A stretch of 64,000 bases of DNA, taken from contig NC_080548.1 of NCBI RefSeq assembly GCF_028640845.1, positions 9,604,314 to 9,668,313 of the forward strand, given 5' to 3'. The translations under genes and the position numbers were made by a program. Source of the stretch: Ahaetulla prasina (Eukaryota; Chordata; Lepidosauria; Squamata; Colubridae). Positions 11,646 through 22,487 of the stretch are shown here, piece by piece (within the stretch, counting starts at the first letter, position 1; every line of letters begins with the position of its first letter). The notes beneath the pieces are model-generated. The model ran no database searches. It saw nothing but the letters and a program-made list of their open reading frames with translations, and was not told the origin of the DNA.

Positions 11646-11878
11646 TTTCTTCTTCTTCTTCTTCTTCTTCTTCTTCTTCTTCTTCTTCTTCTTCTTCTTC
11701 TTCTTCTTCTTCTTCTTCTTCTTCTTCTTCTTCTTCTTCTTCTCCTCCTCCTCCTCCTCCTCCTCCTCCTCCTCCTCCTCCTTCTCCTCCTTCCTCCTCT
11801 TCCTCCTCCTCCTCCTCCTGCTGCTCTTGCTCCTCCTCCACCACTACCACCTCCTCCTCCTCCTCCTTCTTCTTCCCC
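11646..11878. repeat. (CTT)n to (CCT)n trinucleotide tract
   Basis: About 100 bp of CTT repeats passes into about 130 bp of imperfect CCT/CTC repeats. It is strictly pyrimidine-rich on this strand. It yields poly-Ser, poly-Leu, poly-Arg and poly-Glu open frames that are not genes. Confidence 0.97.
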
Positions 11879-12552
11879 CCTTCCCCTTCCCTTTATTCCC
11901 CTCCTCAACATTGGATGTTGAGGAAAGTATTTTTTTCTAACCTAGAAAAATACAGATTAGAAAAATCCTCATGATGCTAATTCCCAGTTCCTAATAGTCA
12001 AATGCCAAGAGTCTGTTTGCCCAGATCAAGGGTGGAGAACCTTTGATTTGGGGGTGGGGGTGGGGGGGACAAAGAGTGCTTTGTCCCTTCTCCAGATTTA
12101 CAGATAGTGCTCTGTTCCAGTCATTATGATGCTAATGAAGAACATCTTTATAGAGCAGTGTCTTCTGTTTTTCCCTGCTGAGTGCTGAACAAACACAAGT
12201 CATGCACTTCTCTTTATCACTTCTGGCTCAGTTCTTGTCCACCGATAGAACATGGGAGCTCCAGTTGGCTGCGCCCAGAAAAATGTTTTTATTTTTTTAT
12301 TTTTAGATAAAAGCTTTCGTTGTCAGGATTCCCATTGTGGCAAGACATTCTCAGAACTCAAATGCAGGGCATGTAAACATCTAAGTACCACTAATGACTC
12401 AGCATGAGAAGCAGAAGGTATGAAGCCTTTGGGAGGGAGACACAGTAAAAGAGAGCCGTGTTTGAACTAGGAGTTTTGTATCACTTTGATCGGTCACTAA
12501 AGGAACTGCTGTTGTGGCTCTAGCCCCTGAACCTCCAAAGTGAGGACGGAGA
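11879..12552. other. Unassigned, non-coding
   Basis: No gene recognised. A G-rich run lies near 12050-12070. Confidence 0.45.
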
Positions 12553-13266
12553 CAGAACAACTGCTGTAAGTGGAGTGACCATTCAAAGTTACAATGGTAC
12601 TGAAATAAGTAACTAATGACTGTTTTTCACACTTAGTGTTTCTCCGAAAATAAGACCCTGTCTTATATTTTTTGAACCCCGAAATAAGCATTTGGCCTTA
12701 TTTTCAGGGAGGTCTTATTATTTTGGGGCGCGTGAAGCAAGACGGGGCTCTTCTTGCCATCTTACCTGATTTCCAGCTCTGTCTCCCTAACCCTAACCAG
12801 AGGAAATGGCGGGGACCGGCTGCGCATGCATTTAAATATTTTCGAGTAGGGTTTATTTTCAGGAAGGGCTTATTTTTGGGAAGGGCTTATTTTAGTGCAT
12901 ATGCTCAAAAGCCCGATTAGGCTTATTATCTGGGGAGGTCTTACTTTTGGGGAAACACGGTACAACCGTTGCAGCATCCCCATGGTCACGTGATCAAATT
13001 TTGGATGCTTGGCAATTGGCATTTATTTATGACCGTTGCCATGTCCCAGGATCACGTGATCCCCTTTTGCGACCTTCTGAAAAGCAAAGTCAATGGGGAA
13101 GCCAGATTCACTTAACAATCATGTTACTAATTTAACAACTGCAGCGTTTCACTTAACAACTGTGGCAAGAAAGATCATAAAATGGTACAAAACTCACTTA
13201 ACAACTCTCTTGCTTAGCAACAGAAATATTTGGGCTCAGTTGTGATTGTAAGTGGAGGACTATCTG
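12553..13266. mobile_element. Tc1/mariner-like MITE with a second MITE inside
   Basis: The outer sequence is the CAGGTAGTCC-family MITE: GACCATTCAAAGTTACAATG on the left, and AAGTGGAGGACTATCTG on the right before a TA. Its left terminus is too diverged to fix. It is interrupted at a TA by the element at 12636-12960, and the host reads continuously across the join (CACTTA / CAACCGTTGCAGC). Confidence 0.8.
12636..12960. mobile_element. TA-flanked MITE (AAAATAAGACC family)
   Basis: The ends GTGTTTCTCCGAAAATAAGA and GTCTTACTTTTGGGGAAACAC form an inverted repeat. TA lies on both sides (12634-12635 and 12961-12962), consistent with a Tc1/mariner-type insertion. I know these termini as a common vertebrate repeat but cannot name the family. 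A short CCCTAACCCTAACC lies inside. Confidence 0.8.
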
Positions 13267-13374
13267 TATTTAATGATAATGCTCAATGATAATGTTTCTG
13301 CTCCTCGATGTACGATCACAATTGGGATGGAACATCCATTGTTTAAGCAAGGCAGTCATTGAGTGAGTCGTGCC

Positions 13375-13500
13375 TAATCCAAGAAACTGGCTTCAAAACT
13401 GAAGAAACTTCTTGGATTACAAACTAAATGTCTTCAAGGAAAAACAAAGTCCAGTTGTTTTTTGAAAAAGCACCTTTAGGGGGTGTTCCAATAACTCACT
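13375..13500 (+). mobile_element. Dispersed repeat related to 4850-5105
   Basis: GAAGAAACTTCTTGGATTAC, then ATGTCTTCAAGGAAAAACAA and AAAAAGCACCTTTAGGG, parallel the copy at 5000-5090. It is diverged, with no coding domain alongside. Confidence 0.4.
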
Positions 13501-14737
13501 CTACTTTCACTATAAGTGCGACACTGAAAAGAACTTCTCTGAGTTTAGGCTGCTTTAGACACCATTTTGTGTCACATTGTTTGACTGGTGGGAATCCCAC
13601 CCCCCCACATACGATCTTGGATACATGGGGATCAATTCAAAACGTTTAACCTTGTGACCGGGATGTCCTATTTCTGAAAAACAAATAGATCTCTCAGATA
13701 ATGCTAGCATCATCAGGCAGTTAATTTTAATAATGATCATGGTTGGTACTTAATAAACAACGGCATTCATTGACTGTTAGGTTTGTTGTACACTGCTCTG
13801 AGTCACTTGGACAGCTATATAAATTGGACAAATAAATAAGTTCCATTCTATGCATCATCCCTCCGTGTGAAGGCGAAAACACGTGTCCCACAATAATGTT
13901 GCAGTTATGCCACACAGAGTCTAGCTCAAAGCACACACTCTGCTAAAGAGAAGTTCCCTGAAGTTGGGCTTCAGCAGGAATCCGAAAGCTCAGAAGTGTA
14001 AACCATTGGTCTGGGTGACCAACCCAGATTGGATTCTGTATCCCTCCATGTGTTTATCTACTATCAAATTTCAACTCTTCCTCAGAAATCTGCTACGTTG
14101 AGAGCAAGATTACATTCCCAGTTATTTCATAAGTTCGTAACTCCTTCCCCTTGAAGCTCTTCTAAGAAAATGTTTGCCTTACAAAACCACATCATTTTCA
14201 ATACTTCGACAATTTTCATTTCCTCAGAATTAATTTGCTCAGGCATTTAACAAATGATGTTTTTTTCTCCACCCTCCCTGAGATTAGCCATGGAAAATCT
14301 TGTTGGTTCTCGAAGCCGCCTGTTCGTTGCCAAATAGCTTATGTGGAGTGGTGGGGAGAAGGGGAGTGGTAAATACCAATCAGCCAAGAAGAAAATAATT
14401 GTCCTCCAAATTGACCAGTTGTTGATTATTTGCCCAGTCTACGAACTATCCACCATTTTCTATGTTCAGAACTGAATGATCCAATGCATAATTGGAGTGT
14501 ATGATATGCTGCAATGATGTATCTTTGTATAACAGAATGAGTCAGATGCTTGCAAATAAGGGGGAAAGTTTTGGTTGCCCTTTCTGAGTAATAAAAACAA
14601 GGATGGAAATGAACCAAGGCTTAAAGCCTTCACAAGGAATGTCTCTTTCCAGAATTTATACTATAAAATTCATGACATGTTTGATAAGAACAAATAGAGA
14701 GATGGAGTTTCCCCTCTTAAAAGAACTTGGTTCTTCC
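13501..14737. other. Unassigned, non-coding
   Basis: No gene recognised. A LINE-tail-like piece (TACACTGCTCTGAGTCAC followed by ATAAATAAAT-like sequence) lies near 13790-13840. Confidence 0.45.
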
Positions 14738-14894
14738 ATCTCTTCTCTTCTCTTCTCTTCTCTTCTCTTCTCTTCTCTTCTCTTCTCTTCTCTTCTCTTC
14801 TCCTCTCCTCTCCTCTCCTCTTCTCTTTTCATCCCTTCCCTTTCCTTCCCTTTGCTTTCCTTCCCTTCCCCCTTCTCTCCTTTCCCTTCCTCTT
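14738..14894. repeat. (CTTCT)n and polypyrimidine tract
   Basis: About 17 CTTCT/CTCCT units followed by mixed CCTTCC runs. The tract ends exactly at the first hAT element of the tandem duplication. Confidence 0.95.
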
Positions 14895-15322
14895 CAGGGG
14901 TGAGCCTCAAAAATTTTCAGCAACAGGTTCTTTGCCCAGTTGCTGGTTGGGCGTGGCAATGGTGATTGTGGCCTAGTCGGTCTCCTGCACCATGGTGTGA
15001 GGGGGATTTTCACCTTCCTCAGGCTCTGGAGGCTTTCCTTGAGCCTCTGGGAGGGCAAAAACTGCCTCCCCCATGATCCAGAGGCCCTCTGGAGCTTCTG
15101 GGAGGCCTATTTTTCCCCCTCTCCAAGCCTCCACATAGGCCCTGCACTTACCTCACATCCAAAACAGGCTGTGTGGAGACTCCTGGGAGGGGTGGGAGGG
15201 GGTGGGGGGGGGAGGGGCAGGATGGGGCAGCCATGGGTGGGATTTGGAGGTTCTCTGAACCGGCCATAACGTTACCTATGGGTTCTCCCAAATCTGGATG
15301 AACCCGTAGCAGCCCACCCCTG
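14895..15322. mobile_element. hAT-like element (430-bp family), tandem copy 1
   Basis: Runs from CAGGGGTGAGCC to GCCCACCCCTG. The flanks TTCCTCTT (14887-14894) and CTCCTCTT (15323-15330) match 7 of 8. It belongs with the elements at 6.3, 17.4 and 24.4 kb. A 109-codon open frame here is an accident and recurs almost unchanged in copy 2. Confidence 0.88.
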
Positions 15323-15407
15323 CTCCTCTTCCTTTACCTTCCCTTCTCTTCCTTTCTTTTCCCTTCCCTTTCCTTCCCTTCCCCCTTCTCTCCTTTCCCT
15401 TCCTCTT

Positions 15408-15835
15408 CAGGGGTGAGCCTCAAAAATTTTCAGCAACAGGTTCTTTGCCCAGTTGCTGGTTGGGCGTGGCAATGGTGATTGTGGCCTAGTCGGTCTCCTG
15501 CACCATGGTGTGAGGGGGATTTTCACCTTCCTCAGGCTCTGGAGGCTTTCCTTGAGCCTCTGGGAGGGCAAAAACTGCCTCCCCCATGATCCAGAGGCCC
15601 TCTGGAGCTTCTGGGAGGCCTATTTTTCCCCCTCTCCAAGCCTCCACATAGGCCCTGCACTTACCTCACATCCAAAACAGGCTGTGTGGAGACTCCTGGG
15701 AGGGGTGGGAGGGGGTGGGGAGGGGAGGGGCAGGATGGGGCAGCCATGGGTGGGATTTGGAGGTTCTCTGAACCGGTCATAAGGTTAGCTACGGGTTCTC
15801 CCAAACCCGGGTGAACCTGTAGCAGCCCATCCCTG
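15408..15835. mobile_element. hAT-like element (430-bp family), tandem copy 2
   Basis: Near-identical repeat of the 14895-15322 element, created by local duplication and not by a second transposition: the flanking pyrimidine tract is copied with it. Confidence 0.88.
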
Positions 15836-15920
15836 CTCCTCTTCCTTTACCTTCCCTTCTCTTCCTTTCTTTTCCCTTCCCTTTCCTTCCCCTTCCCCTT
15901 TCCTCCTCCCATCCCCCTCC

Positions 15921-16727
15921 CAAAAAAAAAGATTAAGAAGACTGAAAGTACCATAATGTCAGCCACAGAGACACAAACAGAAAATTAGAGGAATCGCTTC
16001 TGACAGAAAAAAGGAAAGTGTCTGAAGAACATACTGAAGAGGAAAACAAACAGTGCTTTTAAGGACACAGACATGCTTGTCATAGAAAAAAAAAAAAGAA
16101 AGAAAGAAAAGCAGGAAGAAGGAAAGAAACAGCTTGTGCTAGCCATGTGAGGCTTTGGCAAAGTTTCCAAGGCAGCTTTGTCTTTTAAATATGTGGCAAG
16201 ACAAACAACACCCTGGAAAGCTTCAAATAACTCTCCCTTTAGCTGAACTGCATCTGTATGAACATGCATTGGACTGCAGACTCTGGAAACAAGACGAAAA
16301 TACAGTGCCAATCCTGGGGGTGTTATGTAAGATGATGTTTGGAAAAACAGAATCCACTCAAGGAGAATCAACATTCCAGTTTATTAAGCAAGAAACCGAA
16401 AGCAGAAGGTGCTGATGTTCCAGTATGTAGAATGCAAACACATCTGGAACATAGTGTTCAGCTCACCAATGAAATGGAAAAAGCTTGATGCGCAAAAAAG
16501 AAACTAATATATCAGGAAGTTGAACCAATGCTGAAAGAATTGAGAAGTTGGAATACTGATGTGTCAAATTCTTTTTTCTCTCTCTCAAATTTGCGGGTGA
16601 TTCTCATCCCATCTGATGGAAACCCAGCTTTCAATCTCTTTCCCCCAAAGAATATAAATTTTGGTATGAAAGCCTTTTGGGTAGAATACAAAGTTAATCT
16701 GCTTCCTTCTCTTAAGCAGTAAGAATG
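15921..16727. other. Unassigned, non-coding
   Basis: Purine-rich near 16080-16130. A reverse-strand open frame of 129 codons shows no recognisable domain and runs through simple sequence. Confidence 0.45.
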
Positions 16728-17104
16728 CAGGTGGTCTTGACTTACAACAGTAACTGTTTGAAGTTACAGCACCACTGAAAAAGATGACTTATAGCTCTTT
16801 TCCACACTTACGACCATTGCAGCATCTCCGTGGTCACATGATCACAATTCAGATGATTGGCAACTGACTAATATTTATGATGGTTGCAATGTCCTGGATC
16901 ATGTGATCCCCTTTTGTGACCTTCTGACAAGCAAAGTCAATGGAGAAGCCAGATTCACTTAACAACCATGTTACTAACAACGGCAGTGATTCACCTAACA
17001 AATGTGGCAAAAAAAGTCATAGAATGGGGCAAAACTCACTTAACAAACTTCCCAGCAACATACATTTCACGGCTCAGCTGTGGCCGTAAGTTGAGGACTT
17101 CTTG
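16728..17104. mobile_element. Tc1/mariner-like palindromic MITE
   Basis: CAGGTGGTCTTGACTTACAA on the left, and GTAAGTTGAGGACTTCTTG before a TA on the right. The internal words CATTGCAGCATC, GATCACAATTC and CCTTTTGTGACCTTCTGA are typical of the family. Confidence 0.88.
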
Positions 17105-17431
17105 TATCTTGAATGTGATCCTACTAGAGTACCCTAAGCACTTTTTTCTCTCGCAGGCTGCAGCCTTCCTGCTTTCTCATCCTTTCATTCATAGCAGGGA
17201 AGGAACCTCCCAGGGAGAGAACAGGGCCATCAAAGAGACCGCAAAATGCTGAAGATAAACGCAGCAATGAACAGCTTACATTCTCCTGCTGCCTTGCAAT
17301 AAAGAAAAGCTGGGAAATCCCATCCAAAGGAAACTCTAAAGCAGTTTGAGAATGGGGTAAAAAATACAGAAGCTGCTCCCTGTCAGGACACGAGAAGGCA
17401 TATTTTGACACAGGTTTTAGAAGGAGACATT

Positions 17432-17839
17432 CAGGGATGGGCTTCAAAAATTTTAGCAAGGGGTTCTCTGCCCAGTTTTCTGCCTGGATGGGTGTGGGCA
17501 TGGTCTAGTCGGCCTCCTGCACCATAGCGGGGGGGGGGGCATTTTTGCCCTACTCAGGCTCCAGAGGTTTTCCTCAAGCCAATGGGAGGGTGAAAAAAGC
17601 CTCCCCAGGCTCCAGAGGCCAGAAATGGGCCCATTTCTGGCCTTCCTAAACTTCCGGTAGGCCCTGAGGCTCCATTCATGCCCTTCACTTACCTGCATCC
17701 AAAATGGGTCGTGTGGGGATTCCTGGGAGGGGCTGGGTGGATGGGGCCAGCCAGGAGAGGGATTTTGGGGTTTTCTGAACTGCACAGAACTTTAGCTAGA
17801 GGTTCTCCTGAACCCCTGCGAACCCCCAGCCCACCCCTG
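17432..17839. mobile_element. hAT-like element (430-bp family)
   Basis: Ends CAGGGATGGGC and CCCACCCCTG, with flanking duplications GAGACATT (17424-17431) and GAGACATC (17840-17847). The body matches the 24.4-kb copy. Confidence 0.88.
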
Positions 17840-17847
17840 GAGACATC

Positions 17848-18345
17848 TAAAGAAGAATATATTAGCAGCTTTTTCACTGGGATAAATGAATAAAGACCAT
17901 ATTATCTTCCACCATTTTACCAGGGATAAGCTGATAAAATATCAGACATGAATTAGATATTTGATTTAGGATAGATGGTTAGGAGGCACCATCCATCACA
18001 TTGCCTAACCTGTATCCAAAGGTGAAAAATGGCAAAACAATATTTTTTACAATGGTTTGCATGTTTAGCAAACATATACAGTTGCCCATCCCACAAAAAT
18101 AAAATTACTCTGAGTGGCTTTACAAGCAGATTAACAATTGAAGTCCTACGACAATAGGGGGAAAAAACCTCAAACAGAAATAACAACAAAAATAAAAGAT
18201 AAAAACATGAAAGAAGCCCAAGAAAAGAAGAGAACAAACATCATTTAGCCTCCTACAACCACTTTGCAGGTTGGGCGTAGGATCTCTAGGTTGATGGATG
18301 AACCACATTTTCAAGACTTTCTAGAAGGGAATGGGATAACTCACA
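17848..18345. other. Unassigned, non-coding
   Basis: AT-rich sequence, no gene recognised. Confidence 0.45.
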
Positions 18346-18665
18346 GCGGCCAACTCTCTTCAGGACAACTCTCTGCAGGACAATTCACCAACTCGCCTTG
18401 CGAGACAATTTAACAAATACAAAAGTTAAATTAATTTTGACCGAACCATGGCCAATAATAATAAGAAAATAAAAGAAAGCCAATCCAGAAATACAAGAGT
18501 TACAATATTTTCGATGAAAACATGGTCACCAATAATAAAAGTACATAAAATGATTAATACAGCATTGAATTGTCCCATGGCACGTTGTCCTATGGCAAGT
18601 TGGCTGCACCAAGATGGCAGTGATGAGTTGGCAGCAGTGAGTTGGCTGTGGCAAGTTGTCCTAGA
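18346..18665. repeat. Inverted-repeat element with GGACAA/GCCAAC words
   Basis: The left side carries CGGCCAACTC, CAGGACAACTC and CAGGACAATTC. The right side carries AATTGTCCC, GTTGTCCTATGG and AAGTTGGCTG, which are near-complements in reverse order. The layout suggests a diverged MITE. Family unknown and ends not fixed. Confidence 0.45.
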
Positions 18666-18881
18666 CCCTTTCCAGAAACTTAGCAGAGATGGGCTAACCT
18701 CAACTCAAGAGGGAGCAAAAAGGTGTATCTCCTGGGTTCTGTCAGATAGAATTCCTTAGCAGGTCATGCTTCTTCGGATGGACCTGATGGGATGGGTAGA
18801 TGTAATTGCAAAAAAAGACTACATTCTATATTTTTAATAGAATATGAACCATATAAAGAACTTGCAAGAAAATTTGGATCT

Positions 18882-18944
18882 TTGTTTTATATATATATAT
18901 GTGTCTCTGTGTGTGTGTATGTGTGTGTGCGTGTGTGTGTGTTT
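18882..18944. repeat. (TA)n and (TG)n dinucleotide repeats
   Basis: A short TA run followed by imperfect TG repeats, just outside the left arm of the large hairpin. Confidence 0.9.
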
Positions 18945-18965
18945 TCTGAGGTTTTCGCTGGTGTT

Positions 18966-19196
18966 TGTATGTAGGTCTTTGGTTATTCAGGTATTCTCCT
19001 GCGTAAAATTGTAAGTGTCTTGGCGATGTTTCAACGAAGTCTCAGTTGTCATCTTCAGGCTGGTGTTTACAGCTTCGTGGAGCACGAAGCTGTAAACACC
19101 AGCCTGAAGATGACGAATGAGACTTCGTCAAAACGTCGCCAAGACACTTACAATTTTACGCAGGAGAATACCCAAATAACCAAAGACCTACATATA
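18966..19196. repeat. Long hairpin (about 110-bp arms, 3-bp loop)
   Basis: The left arm begins TATGTAGGTCTTTGGTTATT and ends ACAGCTTCGTG near 19079. After a GAG spacer the right arm starts CACGAAGCTGT and ends AAATAACCAAAGACCTACAT. A few mismatches are scattered. The right arm contains ACGAATGAGACTTCG and CAAAACGTCGCC, reminiscent of Penelope-like element ends. Confidence 0.88.
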
Positions 19197-19234
19197 CATA
19201 CATACATACATGCATGCATACATACATACATACA

Positions 19235-19317
<83 letters not shown>
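19193..19317. repeat. (CATA)n and (TA)n microsatellite
   Basis: About 65 bp of CATA/CATG units pass directly into about 55 bp of TA repeats. It generates poly Ile-Tyr open frames that are not genes. Confidence 0.97.
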
Positions 19318-19499
19318 ACAGCAGCAAAAATCTTATATGCACAAAGATGGAAAGACACATTAATTTCCACAATGGAAGAGTGGATGGTAAAGGTGACGCA
19401 GTTAGCATAGATGGTGAATCTAACTGTTTTAATTAAAGAGAAAAATTTGATTCTGTTTTAATTAAAGAGAAGAATTTATCTAGTTCTGTTTCTACTGGA

Positions 19500-19795
19500 A
19501 ACTGCTTCAGGACTTTTTGCTCAAAAGTGGAAAAAAATGATCCTTTAATTTTAGGCTTTGAGGGTGATAATGATTTTTTTTTCTTATAGAAATGGCTTAA
19601 ATTGTTGAGAAATGTAGGTTGAGGTTGTAACGTCTTTTGTATTTTACTGCACCAAAGAAAGTCAGATGCTACTAGTTTTTTCTCTCTTCCTTTGCACTTC
19701 TCTCTTCCTTTTTCTCAATTTCCTAACTTTTATTTTCTCTTTTGTATTTTTATTTTATTATGAAATTTAATAAAATCTAGAAAGAAAAAAATATT
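19500..19795 (+). mobile_element. L1-like 3' end
   Basis: TTTTACTGCACCAAAGAAAG, then a pyrimidine-rich run and TTAATAAAATCTAGAAAGAA, aligns with the reverse strand of 47630-47850 (TCTACTGCACCAAAGGAAG, pyrimidine run, TATAATAAA). Two copies with the same order of blocks indicate a LINE 3' UTR; L1 is the likeliest source. Confidence 0.5.
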
Positions 19796-20006
19796 AAACA
19801 TACAGAAAATATTATATGCCAGTAGCTTTAAATGTTCTATCTCTGCATAAATCATGCAGGACATCCACAATATTATGCAAAATTTCTCCTTATTAAAAAA
19901 ATAATTCATAGTTTTGATGTTTTGTATTTTAATTTTTCTTGAAACAATTAAATATTTTTTTAAAGAAATAATTCAAGTTCAATTTGCATAATGTACGGAA
20001 GAGAAT

Positions 20007-20102
20007 GCCTGCCTGCCTGCCTGCCTGCCTTCTTTCCTTCCTTCCTTCCTTCCTCCCTCCCTCCCTCCCTCCCTCCCTCCCTCCTTTCCTTCCTTCCTTC
20101 TT
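20007..20102. repeat. (GCCT)n/(TTCC)n/(CTCC)n microsatellite
   Basis: Three tetranucleotide blocks in succession, pyrimidine-rich on this strand. Confidence 0.95.
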
Positions 20103-22364
20103 CTCTTACTTCCCATATGGTACTTAGATAGCCCTGCTTCCAGGATACATACTTGAAATAAACAGTTATTTTTTCCCCCCTGATCATTCATTTCACATAT
20201 CTACCATTTGCCTAATGTGGTGTAGGCAGCTCCACCTTCAAAAGGATAAGTTAGCCTTGGGTTAATTAATCTGCTGTTGGAGATGCTTTCCATATATGTG
20301 AATTTTCTGTGCCCCAAACTCTTGACTGGCTCTATATATGGTCAAGCAATGCAGGCAAAGGGTAGCGTGGTCAGTTTGAAGATTTTTAGAGGGCTCCCTT
20401 TACCCTGAAAAATCCAAGCGTGCTTGCTGACACACAAAAGCTGATAAAATCGCCCTGTAGGAGGAGGACTGTAGAGGAGCCAAACTGGAATTTATTTCTA
20501 GGGTGAAAAGACGGTGAGGTTCTTAGATCCAAGTCTAGGTTAAAGGGCATTTGCACCTCTCATTTCCTATATGGATAGGAAATTGCACAGCATCCTTCAC
20601 AACGAGTGGGAGCCAATTTCCATCTTGCTGGGTCTATTTTTTCCAAAGAGGGCAGATTTCCACCTTTTCATTTTCTTTTCATTGATTTATTAAAATATTC
20701 TTATGGCCTTGCTGGATCTACTTTTCCTTCAAATCCTAGGTCTACCAATTGGAATTCTATCCAAATTATGCTTAATGGCGGAGTCAAGTTCCAAATGGCA
20801 CTTTTAGGAACTGTGCAGAGAATTTCGCTCACGCTATCTTCCATAACCTAGGACAGCTTTTAATATACAAGCTGGATTTATTGACTCTTTATTTTAGAGG
20901 GGAGGGTTATTTTTAATAAGGTGTTGTTAAATTATTTTTGCTTTAATCCTTTATCACTCTGGAAAGAGTTTAGCAAGTTGTAGCCCCTTTTGGGGGATTA
21001 CTCTATTTAAGGAAGGAAAGATGGAGAGAATCTTTCAGGAATAAATAAAACCATCTTTTAATAACAACTTCTCTTTTGCAGCTGCTTGTGTTGATCAGAT
21101 GCAGAACAAGCATGAAAGCAATCTCAGCCTATGTTTTTGACATTCCTAAAAGTCATTTTGGCTAAAATATCATTTTTTCTAATTCCAAACTAGAGATGGA
21201 GGAACATTTAAAACTTAAAGCATTTTTTTAAAAAAAACATTTCAATCTCTCTCCAAGGATTTGAGCACAATGCCAAGAGTTGTCTCCCACAGGATCACCT
21301 CAAAATAAATTCATGGCTGTTTAATTGGAGACCTAAATTTACAAATTGTTTTTCTGCAGTATATTGAAATGAAAACCAAAGTCTGGGGCTTCTCGAAGTC
21401 AAAGATAATCAGGAGCATCTGAAGAGGATGGTCACAATTTGGCAATATAAGCTCCACCCCTTCCAGCACCCATTTTGGTCATGTGATCATCAAAACTGTC
21501 ATCTTAATTTTTCTGAACCTGTGCCATGGACATTCCTACCAATAATCTACCTAAGCTATACACTAACCAGGCTTAGGAGAATGTGGGGATGCAGTTGCTA
21601 TGTCTTTGTAAATGACCTGTTGTGAATTCAGCTCCTAAAATAGATTAACTGAATCCTGCACTCTGACTTAAAAAGAAAAAGAGGATAATGTAAAAGCTGC
21701 AGAATCTCTTTCCTGTGGAGCTTTCTAATATGACAGAGTTGCCTGGTGTTTTGTATAGAAAAGGGAGCAAATGCTAAAATTTTAAAATACAGCTTTCCCC
21801 ATTTTTAAGAAGGCTAAAAAAATACAATAATAACCACATGGATTGACATGATGTTAGGAGCATTAAATCCATTTTCACTCACTGACTTTCCAATCTGCTA
21901 ATATCCCTCTTGTGAACTTGTGAAATGAACCTTTCCCCTGCCAGTCATTCCAGCTTTGGAATTTTGGTATTAATAAGAAATACACTTCCTGAGCATGTGC
22001 AGAGAGACTTATTTTTCACTGTTGGGAACCATAGGTGGATAGTAGAGCTCAATCTGGAAAGGACATCATCTCCTTTGCTAAATATAAGCAATGCTGGGAG
22101 TTCTAGCCCCCATGGAACTGGAAGGTGCCATGATGGGACATCTGATATACCACATAAGTTGCCATTATGTGACGAGAACTTCGGTGCAAGAGGGATGCTC
22201 AACATTAGAAGGAAGAAATAGAGATGAAATAAAAAATAGGAAAAATATGCTGGGAAATGGCAGCCATGTGGCTTTAGGGAGAAAATTGGCTGGAGAAAAC
22301 TTTGTGATCCATTGATTAACAGGTTGAGAAACTCACCATTCCTGCCTACCCAGAAGCTTTACCA
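20103..22364. other. Unassigned, non-coding
   Basis: The longest stretch here without an identified repeat. Open frames reach only 98 codons and lack domain signatures. No CpG-rich segment is seen. Confidence 0.5.
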
Positions 22365-22479
22365 CAGGGATTTCCAATCCTGGCAACTTTAAGAAATTCT
22401 TTTAAGGAATAAGCAACTCTGAGGAATTCTGGGAGTTGATGTCCACAAGTCTTAAAGTTGCCAAGATTGGAGACCCCTG
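22365..22479. mobile_element. hAT MITE
   Basis: CAGGGATTTCCAATCCTGG...TTGGAGACCCCTG inverted ends, with CTTTACCA (22357-22364) and TTTTACCA (22480-22487) as the target duplication, 7 of 8. Same family as 26.8 and 38.2 kb. Confidence 0.88.
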
Positions 22480-22487
22480 TTTTACCA

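Larger units (their letters stand above)
14895..15920. repeat. Tandem duplication, period 513 bp
   Basis: Unit 1 is 14895-15407 and unit 2 is about 15408-15920. Each comprises the whole hAT element plus roughly 85 bp of pyrimidine-rich flank. The two differ at only a handful of sites, for example CCGGCC versus CCGGTC and CGTTACC versus GGTTAGC near the right end. The duplication is much younger than the insertion family. Confidence 0.92.

Noticed and set aside
11555..11974. Open frames rich in Ser, Leu, Arg or Glu across the CTT/CCT tract
   Set aside because: They are translations of a trinucleotide repeat, open on both strands in several frames.
14940..15782. Two almost identical 109-codon open frames suggesting a gene duplication
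   Set aside because: They sit inside tandem copies of a non-autonomous hAT element, in GC-rich repeat sequence without a recognisable protein.
16840..16930. GATCACATGA/CATGTGATC words as palindromic regulatory sites
   Set aside because: They recur in every copy of the Tc1/mariner-like MITE and belong to its sequence.
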